From positions 2,666,001 through 2,730,000 of the forward strand of contig BRXU01000001.1 in NCBI GenBank assembly GCA_030267565.1: a DNA stretch of 64,000 nucleotides, written 5' to 3'. A model generated the notes under the pieces. That model was not told the DNA's origin. It worked only from the letters and a program-made list of their open reading frames with translations, and searched no databases. Made by a program: the position numbers and the translations under genes. Position 1 is the stretch's first letter. Each line of letters starts with the position of its first letter. The DNA comes from Pleodorina starrii. Lineage: Eukaryota > Chlorophyta > Chlorophyceae > Chlamydomonadales > Volvocaceae. Shown here one piece after another: positions 1-12,550 of the stretch.

Positions 1-65
1 GAGGCTCCACAAACGCACTTGTTAAGCGCTAGTAGTGTGCATTTGGGCTGAGAGCCTCGTGAAAT

Positions 66-1878
66 ATGACCACGGACCAGCCATCCGCCATGAATCAATT
101 GAGCATGGGACTTGACAAGGCGCAGTTTGGCATTAAATTGAAGTCCCCGAAGATACTGGTTGGCCCGTTGGAGCTGGGACTTGCAGCCCATTACAACTTG
201 TCTGACCCGAGCGGCCCCAGCGGGGAAAATGACCGTAAGGAGGCTTTGGTTAGCATCGAGAGGTTCAAGCCGTTACTGAGCGTGAAGGTCAGCTTGTGCC
301 GGTGCTTGTCACCGCCCGCAGTGATGCCGTCGCCTGGCTAGATGCTGCGCTGCCCACTTCAACAACATGCAAGCGTTGCATGTGATTTCATTTCCACCTT
401 GTTGTGTTTGTAGGATGTCTTCTTTCGGGGCAAATTTGAGCTGGAGCCGAAGGAGCGCTGCCTGCATTACAGGTATGTGTCCACCTGGCCTGTTGCCCGT
501 TAAGCGGCGATACCCTCGTTAGAATATACACCGGCCATCGGACCACGTATATCCGGTTCAAGCGCCCAGTTGTTCCGGATTATACCCTTTTCTGCGTCTT
601 AGCGACCCGCGGGTCACGTGCCTGCGTTATACCCCTCGAGTCTGCACCTCGCTGCCTCGCCCAGAACTTACCCTTCCTGTCAAAATGTCCTCACTTACAA
701 AACTTCGAAAATCCATTCGCTGCTCCGCAGCAAGAAATTTCGGGTGCCATACCTGCACACGGAGCTGCTGAAGCTACGGCTGACCGCAAAGCTGCCGGCG
801 GCCGAGACGTCCAGCGGCCTGCTAGGTCGCGCCTTCGGAGTCACGGTGACCTTTCAGCCGGAGCGCTCACGCCTCCTCCAGCTGCCGATGACACCGTCTG
901 CGGCTTCCAGCACCGCGGCCAGCGGGGCCTCTAGATACGACCTACAGTTGGCGCCGCGGCTGGGTCCGCCGCAGGTGGTGTACGACAAGATTGGATTCCC
1001 GGGGAGCGTATATTTTAAGGTGCGTACCAGAATCATGGCTGATGATTCTGGGTTGGTTGTGGGATATTGCCCTGGCTGCACATGTTTCAGGCATGTGCCC
1101 TCGGCGCTCAAACCGCTTACCGGTACGCTTCCCTGCCGTGCAGACGAACGCCACGCTGCAGCTGACGGACGCGGCATCCATCCGCGACCTGCGCGCCCAC
1201 CTGGACGTGCACAGCGTCAACGCCGTGATCCGGCTGTATGACCCCGCGCACGTCAAGCCGTGCAGGGTGGGCCGCAACCTGGCGCGCGTGGCGCGAGAGC
1301 TCACGGCGGAGGATGTGGGATCGGAGGACGCGCCACACGCGGAGGTGCGTGTGGGTACTGGGAGTACGTCTTTACGTTGCTTGGGCTGTTGCATTGCGCG
1401 TCAGAGGAGGCAATGGTTAAGGTTTAGCAGAGATTTGGCTTGTAAAAGAGGGCGAATCTGTCAATAACTGTCTGTTATATAGGGCTCGAGCGGCGCATGT
1501 CGTTTCCAGATCAGTCGGCCCCAAGCATGTACGAGTAAGGCGCTGCGACCTCGTCTGAGACAGCCCTTCTTATGCTCGGTTTAATGGTCCCTTAGCTCTG
1601 CGTGGAGAGAGGTTACCACCAACGTCTCAGACGCATATAACGCTTCTCGGCCGCCACTGCGGCACGCGCGCCCCGTGCAGGTGTTCCGCGTGGCGGGGGC
1701 GCCGCAGCCCCAGCCGGACATCATCGACAAGCTCGCGGCTCGGAGCCGCGAGTGGGCGCATGCGGTGCTGGTCAACTCGTGCGTGGCCACACGCAACCTG
1801 CAGGACAAGGCGGCGGAAACGATGGAGGCCGTCCGGGCCTACGTGTCCAATGTCGCCGCCAGCAGCGGCAAGAGCTAA
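66..1878 (+). CDS. Six-exon gene, protein of unknown function (365 aa)
   Basis: I do not recognise this protein. Exons by splice consensus: 66-287, 414-472, 731-1019, 1144-1344, 1491-1534 and 1596-1878; the lengths sum to 1098 nt, an exact number of codons ending in TAA. The ATG at 66 is the first in frame and is followed by a short polar N-terminus. The N-terminal half alternates hydrophobic and polar residues (e.g. GPLELGLAAHYNLSD, VFFRGKFELEPKERCLHY), which would suit a beta-rich or beta-barrel envelope protein. That is inference only. The C-terminus (DIIDKLAARSREWAHAVLVN onward) looks helical. Exon 5 could instead begin at 1483, but only 1491 keeps the frame. No signal peptide is obvious. 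The downstream neighbour is on the opposite strand, so the two genes converge. Confidence 0.6.
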
Positions 1879-2917
1879 CGGGCTCCCGAATGGCGGCAGG
1901 CGAACGGAACGTGCAGGCTGCCGCCTGGAGCGACATCTGCAGCTGAGGGCCGCAAGTGCGTCGGTAATTGACGAGCTGGAGGAGGCTGAGGAGGAAGCAT
2001 GCTCGTGCGGTAGAGGCGCGGAGCGACGAGGCGACGATGGCGTGGGTTCAAGTGATTTGCGGCCCACTTGGCTGCTTTTGCGTGGTAAGAGCTGGTTCGA
2101 GCGGCGCATATCCCTTTGCTGGAGGGTGATCGATGGCTTGGTCGATCCAGCAGGCGCGTCGCTTGATTTCCGCGAGTGGAGGTGGGCGGCAGTGGCTTCC
2201 AGAGCCTTCCAGACGCCCCGTCGGAGCCAGCCTGACGGCCCAGAATTCAGTAGCCGGCTGCTCGCTGCCGAACTGTGCCTTCCACTTCCGCGTCCAGTCA
2301 GGGACGGCTCTGGAAAGGTTGGGACGAAGGTCGCACGGACGAAGACGAGGGCGTGTCATTCCTATTTTTTCGCAGTCTGGATGACTGCTTTGGCACTGCG
2401 GGAGGTCCTCGGCTGGGCATCCGGCTGTGACGCGATGACCCAGGGGTCCAATTTAGGGGAGCCATTAGCCGGCATGGGTTTCGAAGCAAGGCCAGGCTTC
2501 TTGCAAGAGGGCTGCGGGTGCCCCAGAACCTTGGGTCTGGCGCGCCGAAATGATGCCTCACCTGTGCGCATTGCGAAGCTGAAGGCGAGCCTTGTTCGCT
2601 ACTGTGGGGGCCCGCGCGCTGAAATTTGGCGCCTGGAGCCGTGTTGATTCCCTCCGAGCAGTAGTTTGTCTTACATGGAGCTGCTTTATTCTTTGGGGTC
2701 GCTGCGGACTTCCCCTGTGTGGGTCGTGTCGGCAGAACTCCCCTGCAGGGCAGGACACGCCCATTCGCGGACAGTGTCCGCACTTTGGGTTCCCATGCTG
2801 CTGCATGTAGGCCTGAAACATGTCCAGGATAGCGCTCGTCGTATCATCTCGTGTTGGATGTAGGACCCGTGTGCTCAGTCGTCATACCACCATAATGTCA
2901 CAGCTTGTTGCGCATCC
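1879..2917. other. Convergent intergenic region / 3' UTRs
   Basis: It lies between two convergent genes. The open frames here (for example 1760-2647 on +) have no recognisable motif and overlap the last exon of the upstream gene in another frame. I see no TGTAA on the + strand here for the upstream gene. It probably holds the two 3' UTRs. Confidence 0.4.
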
Positions 2918-2922
2918 TTACA
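2918..2922 (-). terminator. Candidate poly(A) signal TGTAA
   Basis: TTACA on +, that is TGTAA on -, about 300 nt beyond the minus-strand stop at 3224. TGTAA is the usual poly(A) signal of Chlamydomonas nuclear genes. A five-base motif is weak evidence by itself. Confidence 0.4.
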
Positions 2923-3223
2923 GTCGCGATACGGTAGGTGGGTTCACTGCGTGGTGAGCTGTGCGTGTGTTTTGGCGCCAGGGTTAGCCTCATAAGATGT
3001 AGGTCAGTCACTAGGCGCACTGCACCATAATACAGTAGTCCTGGCGGTTTGAATCACTAAGGGCGGGAGCGGACTGGGCGGCTTCACGGCGCAGTTCCTG
3101 GCGCACTGCGCAACGCTGCGCGAAACCCACGGAGGCCCGGTCGCTGGCGACGACAGACTTCGTTGCCTAAGCGTATCTCTGCGCGTTTGCGGCGGCAAGT
3201 GGGACCCCAGACGAGGAGGTCCT

Positions 3224-5272
3224 TCAGTCGGTCGACGGTGACGACGATGACGGCGGCAGCGAGCCGTCCGCCAGCATAGCGAGCACCATCCGCTTAGAGG
3301 CCTTTGTAATCGGCATGACGTGAAGGCCTGCCACGCCGCCGCGCTCCAGCACCTGCCAGGGGGAGCGCGGGTCGCCAGGCTTCGGAGGCGTGCGCGGGCC
3401 TTAACCGCGTGCAGGACTGCAGGTTGCCAAGCATGAGAGTCCTCACGCAGCAGCGCTTTCAGGCGTTTCCGAACACGCAGAACAGCCCAAAGCCGAAACC
3501 CGGCGCTTGCGCCCGGGAGCGACGCGAACACGCGGCGGGCGTAAGGGTGCCGGAGGCAGCGCACAACGCAACCCAGTGATGAGACCAATACTGACGGCGG
3601 CCGGTGGCCGGCCGGCGGTGTCTAATCGGCCGTGCCTATTAAGAAGATGCAATTCTTCAGGTTGGGCTGCGCGCCAGCCAGCCTGTGCTCCCCCTCGAAA
3701 TACGGCGCACCAGTCCCCGCGCCGCCACCCCATCGCGGCCAAACCACCACCACTCGCCACCGCCACTCCGAAACCATGCCCCCTCGCACCCCCTACCTGC
3801 CCCACCAGCCGCCGGTTGTAGGCCTCAAAGAACCTCGCAGCCGTCTCCCTGCCCTCCATCTCCGCGCGCGCCGCCTCCGCCAGCAGCCGCTGCGCCGCTG
3901 GCGAGCCGCCGCAGCCGCTCAAGCTCACCCAGAAGGACAGATTGGCTGCGGAGCTCAGCATGGGTTGCCCCACCAGCAGCCTCAGCGGCGCGTCGCTGGC
4001 GCTGCCGCCGCCGTCGCTACTGCTCCTGCTTCCGCCGCCGCTGCTGGTGTCGGCACTGCTGGTGCCGCTCTGTTGCCTCGTCTGCGCGCCGGCCTGCACA
4101 GATACTGCCGCGGAGCTTGGGTCTTGTAGGCTGCTGGCCTGTGTCGAGACCTCCGGAACTGGCGGCGCCGCGCGCGCAGCTGCGAATGGCAACGATGGCG
4201 GCGGCGCGGGGCGCAGCAAGCCCCGGCGCTCCGCGTCCCCCAGCCACGCCAGGTAGGCCGGCCAGTCAAAGGGGGGCTGTGTCAGGACGGCGTTGGCACC
4301 CAAGGAGGCCTGTGTATGTGTGGAGGGCAAGGCCGGCGCCCGACGCCGGGCGGATTCTTGAACTACAGCGTATGTGACCGCGACGCGTGCGGATGCAGCA
4401 TATAGGCGGCGCGGTGCGGCGGGGAAACAAGGCGCGGCGGGTTGGCAGCTGCTGCCGGGGAAGCCGCGTCGGCCAGGCCGGCCGCTGTACCAATCAGTTC
4501 TGGAGGTGCGGCGCGAGGCGGAACGTACAATTGCAAGCGGCGCTCGCCCCGACGGTCCACGGAGGCCACAGCCAAGGCCCGAAACACAGGCATGGTATAT
4601 TGGTATTGCCCCGTCCGTTTGGCTCGCGCCCGTCTCTCATTCTGGAGACGCATTCGTGAAATTCCCAGCCAGCCTACCGCACCTTGGCCTCCAGCAGTGC
4701 CGCGCTGGGCTCCGTGTTGGGGTTGGCCACCACCCACAGCTGCGTGGCGGGCGGGATGTAGCCCTGCTGCCGCAGCCGCTGCGCGATCCGCAACGTGTCC
4801 AGGCTGCTCCGCAGGAACCTGGCCGGCGCCGACCGGGATGGTGGGACAACGGGAAGCTTTGAAAGGGCACGTACGCTTTCGAAAGGAAAGGAATCGTGAG
4901 CACGCACCTGGACACGAGTGGCAGCGTCCGCACGGGGTGCGAACCCGAGACGCAGAGCAATGCGTTGGCGCGCTGGCCGCCGGTGGCCTCCGCGCCGTCG
5001 CCGGCGGCCGCCACCACGCGCATCTCAATCTCGTGCTCGGTTCGGAGGTTGGCGGCAACGGTGGTCACCTTGAGCGCGCCGGGTCGGGTGGTGTAGTGTG
5101 TGAAGGGCGGCGCGGGGTCGTCGTCGTCGGCGGCGGCTGCGGTGGAGGCGCGCAGGCGCCTGTCCGGCGGAAGTCGGGCGTGAGGCGTACCAACATGTTC
5201 GTGGCGGTACAGCCGGCACCACATGTAGCCCCGTGTCGCCGTCGCTGCCTCATGCGGCGCGCCGCCGGCGCA
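3224..5272 (-). CDS. Methylenetetrahydrofolate reductase-like TIM-barrel protein (5' end uncertain)
   Basis: Minus-strand exons: 5272-4908 (start uncertain), 4803-4683, 4309-3797 and 3352-3224 (TGA). The phases join cleanly. The translation follows the FAD-linked oxidoreductase/MTHFR barrel: a stretch ending ANALLCVSGSHP (compare the family's 'LVLTGDPP' strand), SLDTLRIAQRLRQQGY, QLWVVANPNTEPSAALLEAK, NAVLTQPPFDWPAYLAWL (compare 'fiTQ..fd'), LLVGQPMLSSAANLSFW, and a last exon with GVAGLHVMPIT. A Ser/Gly/Ala-rich low-complexity insert separates two of these blocks inside exon 3 (roughly 4240-3990). By family it would bind flavin or folate; actual activity is not shown. No ATG in the first exon is convincing. 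A good acceptor (gctttcag) sits at 5273, so further upstream exons are likely, perhaps within 5374-5838. Confidence 0.65.
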
Positions 5273-6254
5273 CTGAAAGCTCAGCCAGGGGGCACTGCTC
5301 AAGGCGCACTTAACCGGGTTAAGCGTAACAGCTAATCACTTCTGGCGGCGATCCTTCAGTGCGTTTCGAGATTTCAATCCCTCGCCCGCTGATGCACGAC
5401 CCGTGGGTCCTGCGGACATGAGCCCCCAGCCCGCTCCCAGTGTTCCAAGCTTCCAGCCCACCCGTTCAGTGCCTTGGCCAGATTCTGCCAGGTGGTGGCG
5501 ATGGGGAGGTCGGGGAAGACTTCTCCGCGAAACGCCCCGGTGGCCTGCAGCTCTTCCTCGGCGCCGTAGGCCTTGCCAATGCCCCGCTCCAGGGTAAGCA
5601 TCCAGCCGTCCAAGGGCCCGGGTGCATGGAGGAGGGAGGCTGTCGAGGTGGCGAAGGCGCGTGTAAGCCCGGAGAGGGTTGCGTGATGTTGGTTGAGGCC
5701 AGGTGGCGGCAGCAGGAGCCTGGTGATGGGGCCGGGCTGGGGCATGGCTGGGGCAACAGCGGGCTGAGGGCAGTGGGGCCGTGCGCTGCGGCCGGCTCTG
5801 GGAGGAAGCCTGGGTCGGGCGCCTGAGGCCAGGTCCATGCGTCGTGGGTATGGTTATAGTGTATTGAAGTCAGGTAGCCAAGGCAGTCATTCAGGGGATG
5901 CACGAGTTGAAGAAGACTCGACAGGAGTGGAAGTTTGGGTTGCTCCGTAACCTTGCGACAGGTTGGGCCAACTGCATAATGTATTCGCTGCGAATGTCAC
6001 ATATTTGTGCGAAATTGCTACGCATACTGCCCCCACGCACTTCATTGATCTTAGGTTTGGCTTCTCCCGTCTTCGCACGACAGTGGCCGGTCGAACGCCG
6101 GACACTAAGCGGGAACACGCATCCCTTCCTAGTATATCGCAGTCAAATTAGGGCATACCTCATACATCATCGTCGCCAAAAATTTCTACCTGCTTTAGTA
6201 TGACGCGTTGGCAGTAGCCGAAAGACAGGCTAGGCCCAACAGCAAAGGGCAAAG
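5273..6254. other. Divergent intergenic region with a possible missing minus-strand exon
   Basis: It lies between the 5' side of the MTHFR-like gene (-) and the AP-1 gamma start (+), so it should hold both promoters. On the minus strand 5838-5374 is open and contains GIGKAYGAEEELQATGAFRG and WQNLAKALNGWAGSLEHW. These read like real protein rather than GC-shadow, but I cannot assign them. From 5890 to 6254 I see nothing beyond a presumed 5' UTR. Confidence 0.35.
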
Positions 6255-9200
6255 ATGTCTATTCGATTGCGTGACCTGATCAAGGCCGTCCGCGCCTGTA
6301 AGACCGCAGCGGAAGAGCGCGAGGTCATTGCAAAGGAGAGCGCTGCACTTCGCGAGGCTTTTAGAGAACAAGACCAGTCATGCAGGCACCGAAATGTCGC
6401 CAAGCTTATGTACATTCACATGCTGGGCTATCCCACGCACTTCGGGCAGATGGAGACGCTCAAACTCATCGCGGGTTCAGGCTTTCCCGAAAAGGTCAGA
6501 CATGGCTAAATAACTTTTTGCAGCATGTGGGGACAATTATGACGCTAGAGAGCAAATGAACCGCTTAACACCCGTGGATGGCAATTACCTCCCCGCAGCG
6601 AATGGGGTACCTGGGGCTCATGATCTTGCTAGATGAGCGCCAGGAGGTGCTCATGCTTGTGACCAACTCCGTAAAAATGGACCTCAACAACACGAAAAAC
6701 ATGTACATCGTCGGCTTGGCCCTGGTTGCCCTGGGCAACATCTGCTCTGCCGGTGAGCCCTTTCGGCGTTCAGTTGCACTGGGCTCGACGCCCGCTTACC
6801 CCAGTAGTGGTGTCCGGGGGGAAGGGTTGGGAAGAGGGCTACGGAGACGCCTGAAGGCCCGGCGCTGACACATGTTGCCCACCCTCCGCAGAGATGGCTC
6901 GGGACCTAGCTCCGGACGTGGAGAAGCTCATGGACTGCCCTGCCCCCTACATTCGGAAGAAAGCAGCCCTGTGCGCAGTGAGGTGTGTGCCCAAGCAGTC
7001 GAAACCCATTTCGCCAGCTTTCTAGCGCACATCACGGCAGAGTGTACGGAACTGGCACCGGCGTTCCGTGGAGCGGATCAGCGGAGCGCCAATAGAGCCG
7101 CACGGCACCGGCGGTCCGCAGTGCATAGGCCACCGGCGGATTCGCCCAGCTGTTTGGGCTGCTGATTTGCACATGGCAAGCTGAAATGGCTCGTTGCAAG
7201 CCACGCGACGTACCATCTCATTGGCAGGCGTGCTGCACATATGGCCGTGGGGTGCAGATGCGGCGGTACAGTCCGCCAGCGGCCTTGCGCGCTGAGCACC
7301 ACGACCCTCTCTCTTTCCCTAACCCCGCCACGGGGCACACGCTGTGCTCCTTGTTGCCGCTTCCTAGCCCTCTCGCCTCCTCCCGTCCACCGATCCCCAA
7401 CTTCCTCCCGGGCGTCCTAGCGACCAACCGTCACCACCGAATGGCCAACGCTTATCTGCCACGCAGGATAGTGAAAAAGGTCCCGGAGCTTCTTGAGCAG
7501 TTTGTGGACAAAGCCGTGGACCTACTCAACGATCGCAACCAGGCGGTGATGCTGTGCGGCGTGACGCTCATGCTGCAGGCGAGCGAAACGGGCGCACGCG
7601 GGGTTGATCGGCGTGGGTGCCACGGGCGGTGATTTACGAGGGCCGCATTTGTACTGGAAAGCGCGCGTCGCGTGGCTGACCCACATGGAAAGTGCGCAAT
7701 GGGGGCCGCCGCGTAAAGATGCTGGCCGCCGGGGGAAACCCGGGGCGGGAACCAGCCGCAGTTCCTGGCGACAAAGCGACCCCGTGCTCCTGAACCGCCG
7801 GGAGATGAATAGTTTGACGTCAGGGAAGGGGTTCTGCCGTTGCCCCCACCTTCCTCGGTTTTAAGTCCCGCCCGTCCCCTCAGCTTCCTCGCCGCTCGCT
7901 GCTGCTGCAACGGTTCTACGCAGCCCCATATGCAACGTATGCCACACTTGCAAATACACGGCTTCTTTGTTACTCTTGCCTCCTTACCGTCGCATCCTTT
8001 TGTCCCCCTCTGGTAACCAACCACGCCGTGTCCCTTGTTGGGCCTTCCTACCTTCCCCGCGTCCTACTGCTCCGCTATGCGTCGCCTCGCGATCTTGTTG
8101 GCCCCAGATCTTGGAGCTGGACGCCTCGCACGTGGACAAGTACCGCCCCGCGGTGCCCACGCTCTGCCGCATCCTGCGCAGCCTGCTGCAGACGGGGGTG
8201 TCCCCAGAGCACGACATTGGGGGCATCACCAACCCCTTCCTGCAGGTGCGCGCCCGGTGAAGCAGGGAGGCAGCCCTCCACTCGGGCAGGGCAGGGGAGG
8301 TGTGGGGCTTCGGTGCAACTTTGCATCGCCCGTCTGAGTGTTGTAATGTGCCAGCCGGTAAAAGTGTGGGCGGTGAGGTGTGACTGAGGCAGGGCCGCCG
8401 GATGTCCAGGGAGGGTGGCACTGACAGACAGGAGGCTTCGGGCTCCCGGCTTGTTGGGAAGTGAGGCGCGGCAACATCCCTGCGGCTGCTCGCGTGCGTG
8501 TGACGGGAAAGGCGACAGATTCGCCGGAAGGGCGATAGCCGGACCCTAGAGGCTCATGGCAGCGGCGCGGACGGCAATGGGGGCGAGGCATGCTTCTCAC
8601 CCACGCCACACCGCCTTGCACTGAGCCACGGCAGGCTCTTCACACTTGCCTCCCGCCCTTGGGGCCCGCCCGGGTGCGCGCAGGTTAAGCTGCTGCGGCT
8701 GTTGCGGCTGCTGGGGCGGGGCCACGCGGAGTCGAGTGACGCCATGAGCGACATCCTGGCGCAGGTGGGTGGGAGTCTGGGGGCGGAAGGGAAACGTTGC
8801 GCAGTCCCATCGGCATGAGGACAGGCTGGTAAACGGACGTCATGGTCGGAGGGGTTACTGGAAAAGCGGGCCCCGGAAAATGTTGCGAACGGATGAAAGG
8901 GGAGGGTGTTAGCCGGCTGGTGGGTCGTAGGGGCCTGCGCGAGAGCACAGTCGAGGGCTGTCGCCCGCATGTTCGGGGTTCGGTGGCTTGGGGCGCTCAC
9001 AAGTTTGCACTCGGTTGGCATTGCCAATGGCTGGTGCCTAGCGTTGCCTGGGGAGGGGATGGCCGCCTGGGTTCCGAAGGTCAAGCAGCTGGGGGCGGGC
9101 GGCAAAGGGGATGGCAAGGGCGGACGATGCGCCCTCGGTCACGCTATGGCGAGGCGAAGGAGGAAAGCTACGGGTTTGGCACAGGGTTTTGGCCGGGCAG

Positions 9201-12200
9201 CCTGGTGCCAGCAAAGTCAGCTGGAGGACTGGAAGGGAGGCGCCATCTTCGGGGTTGCGCAGAGAGCTGGGTCGATAGACGTCCTTGGGAGGGGCATGTT
9301 ACTTATGGGTTGTTGGGTCGGAAGGCTGCTGCTGCAGCGCAGTGTTCATAAGGGCGTGGCTCGTGGTTGTTGTGGTTGTTACAGTGGCTCCAGGCCCTCG
9401 ACTTGCGGTGCTGGACGTGGTGCGCTTGCGCTGAGGGCGCGAGGGCGGCCCTGGTTTTGCGAGGGGCAACGGCCGCCGGAGCAAAGTAGCAAGTAGACCG
9501 TAGCAAAGCGGCGCATGGAGCCAAGTTGCTAGAGCGACAAGGCGGTGACGGCGCCGCCGGATAGACCGGCTCAGCTCTGTGCTGTGTGTCCATCGCGGTG
9601 CTACTAGCTAGGAGCGCAACCGGGCAGCGGGCGGCTCCTCAACGTCTGCGCTGTTGGCAGCCCAGTTTGCCTACGCGCAGCCGCGCCGCACCACCTTGCC
9701 TCCGCGCAGCAGCCCTCGCCCCGTAAGCATTTATTGGATTGATTAACGCCGCTTTCGGGCGAAGACCCACAGCGTTCTCGGGCACCTCACACCTGACACC
9801 GGCCAGAATCCCCGCCTGGCCCTCGCCTCCCCGGTCCCTCCCCTCACCCCCCCGTCCCCTCCCGGCCTCCCTCCCGGCCCTGCCTGCGGGCCCCCAGGTG
9901 GCTTCCAACATCGAGGCCAACCGCAACGCCGGCAACGCCATCCTGTACGAGTGCGTGCAGACCATCATGGGCATCGAATCCATCGGCGGCCTGCGCGTGC
10001 TGGCCATCAACATCCTGGGCCGCTTCCTGGCCAACAAGGACAACAACATCCGCTACGTGGCGCTGAACACTCTGGCCAAGGTGGTGTCCGTCGACACGCA
10101 GGTGAGGCCGGTGACGGCGGCGGCGGGGCTGGGGGTTAAGACTTGAGAGGGGGCAAAAAGAGAAGCATAGCAACACTGCAGCGAAGTACCGGAACCCGGA
10201 GGCGAGCCGGGCGACGACGGCGGCGCACCGCGCTGGGCTGGGCTGGATTGGGACTCTGCCCTCCCTGGGGGGCCTGGGCCAGAGTGCCAGCGTGCGCTGT
10301 TTGTGGACTGGAGCCACAACCGTGACCGGAAGCCTGCTTACGGATGTCATCTCCACGGGCTTGTCGTCCTCCCAACACCGACCAGCCGCCAGGCGCCGGC
10401 ACCTCCTCACCAGCGACCCACCACTACACACACACACACCCGCCGCGCCGCACTGCCTCTGGGCTCCCTCTTCCCGCAACGAACTGCTTTCTCTTCACCC
10501 ACCCCCCGCCCCTCCCTTAACCCTTAACCCTCTCCGGTCTCCTCTCCTAACCGTCCCCGCGCTACACGCCCCCGCGCGCTGAGCCTGGCTGCTGCAGCCA
10601 CTCCCACCGACCCGCCGCGCCTCTTAACCCGCCTCCTCCCCCTCAAACAGGCCGTCCAGCGCCACCGCGCCACCATCGTGGAGTGCGTCAAGGACGCGGA
10701 CGTGTCCATTCGGCGGCGCGCGCTGGAGCTGGTGTACAGCCTGGTCAACGAGTCAAACATCCGCACCCTCACGCGGGAGCTGCTCGACTACCTGGCAGTC
10801 AGTGACGCCGAGTTCAAGCCCGACCTGACCGCCAAGATCTGTATGCTCATCCAGAGGTGGGGGGTTAGAGAGCGCGATGCGATGCGCTGTTGGGGCATAC
10901 TGGGTGCAGCAGGCGGTCCGGGGTAATGAAGAAAGTTGGCGATGGCGGAGGGGCGGTGGGGTGAGGCGGACAGGATACGGCAACGACGCTACGCCGCCGC
11001 GCTCTCCGTTCCGCCCTTCAAAACCCTGTCAGTCCCGCCACGCAGGTCCCTACCTGGAGCCCCCATGGTTGCAGGCACATTACACGTAAGGAAAACCCTC
11101 CACAAACTCCCAACACCTTCTTGGTTCCTCTAGCGTCCACCCTCTCTACACCCCTTCCCTCCCCTCCTGCCCGCAGGTTCGCCCCCGACCGGCGGTGGTA
11201 CTTTGACCAGCTGCTGGCGGTGATGCTGCAGGTGGGCCGGGACTGCGCGGGGCCGGGACTGTCAGAAGGCGAGCTGTCAGAAGGCGGCGGCGGCCCACGG
11301 GCCGGACCTGCCCCTTCTCTGGCGGCGAGCCGCAAGCCACCGCCTGGGCCAGGGCCAGGCGGCTCGGGCGGGGCAGGCCACGGAAGGATCGAAGCGGTTC
11401 CCTAGGGCGGAGCGGCGCAGAGCCTCCCTTGGCCGGGAACAAAGGTCCTTATCCAGGAGAAGACACCGCGCCTCTACCGCCCTTCTGAACGAGCCTCTTG
11501 GCTCAATCCAAACAAGCGGCGGCGCCAATCCTCAACAAAACCGGAACCCGAGCCTACCTAACCCAACGCTGCCTGCTGGCTAGCAAATGTGGCCTGCAAA
11601 CTAAAATGCCGAACCCAGCCATTTCGGGTCGCTTCACTTGGCCCCAAACCCCTGCAGCTCTTCCACCCCCGTGCCACTTTTTCCCCCGTCGCCACCACTC
11701 GACTCCGCCCTGCCCCTTGCCTCCCTCGGTTCCCCCCATCAGGCCGGCGCGTACGTCAAGGACGAGGTCGCTCGCGCCATGCTGGTGCACCTGACCAACA
11801 CGCCCGAGCTGCAGGCCTACGCCACGCGCGCCTTCTACCGGGCGCTGGCGGCCAATGTGGACGCCGCGGCGCCGGCGTTGCTGCAGACGGCGCTGTGGGT
11901 GATTGGCGAGTACGGCGAGATGCTGCTGCCGTCCATGGGCGGGCCGCTGTTGGAGGGCGAGGCGCCGCTGGTGGTCAGCGACTCGGAGGTGAGGCGCCTA
12001 CGGCGGTGGCCGAACCGTCCAGTCGACGGCAGTTTCTCCCGACAGCGGGGGTTCGGACGGATGACGGATGGCAGCCAGATGCGGTGCTACGCCAACCAAT
12101 TTTAAAATAAACAAAACAAATAAAATTTTGGGGTGACTGTGGAGGGACGGCGGAGGGCCACAGCTATGGTGCAGCGCAGCGGCGGGCAAGGGGCGTCCAG

Positions 12201-12519
12201 CGCCGCTGCGCGCGTGTCGCGCTGGTGCTTGGCGGGTGCAGCGGGGAGAGAACACCGATGAGGCCGGCGCGGGGGGGGGGCAGGAGCGCGCGCGCCCAGC
12301 GAGGCGACCTCACGCGGGTCGCTTCCCAGGAGGGTGAGGTTGCTCGCGCCCCCGTCCTCCACTGACGTTGTTGCTGGTGGTGGCGTCGTCCCTTCCGTCC
12401 GTTCCGTCCGCATTCCTCGTTGTGTTCTGGGGACTCTCCCGCAGGTCGTGTCGTTTCCCGTGTCACCGCGTCCTGGTCTCTTCTTTTCCATCCCACGCTG
12501 CGCTGCTGCTGCTGCTGCA

Positions 12520-12550
<31 letters not shown>

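Noticed and set aside
1760..2647. 295-codon + frame after the first gene
   Set aside because: It overlaps the last exon in a different frame and has shadow-like Arg/Gly/Pro composition without motifs.
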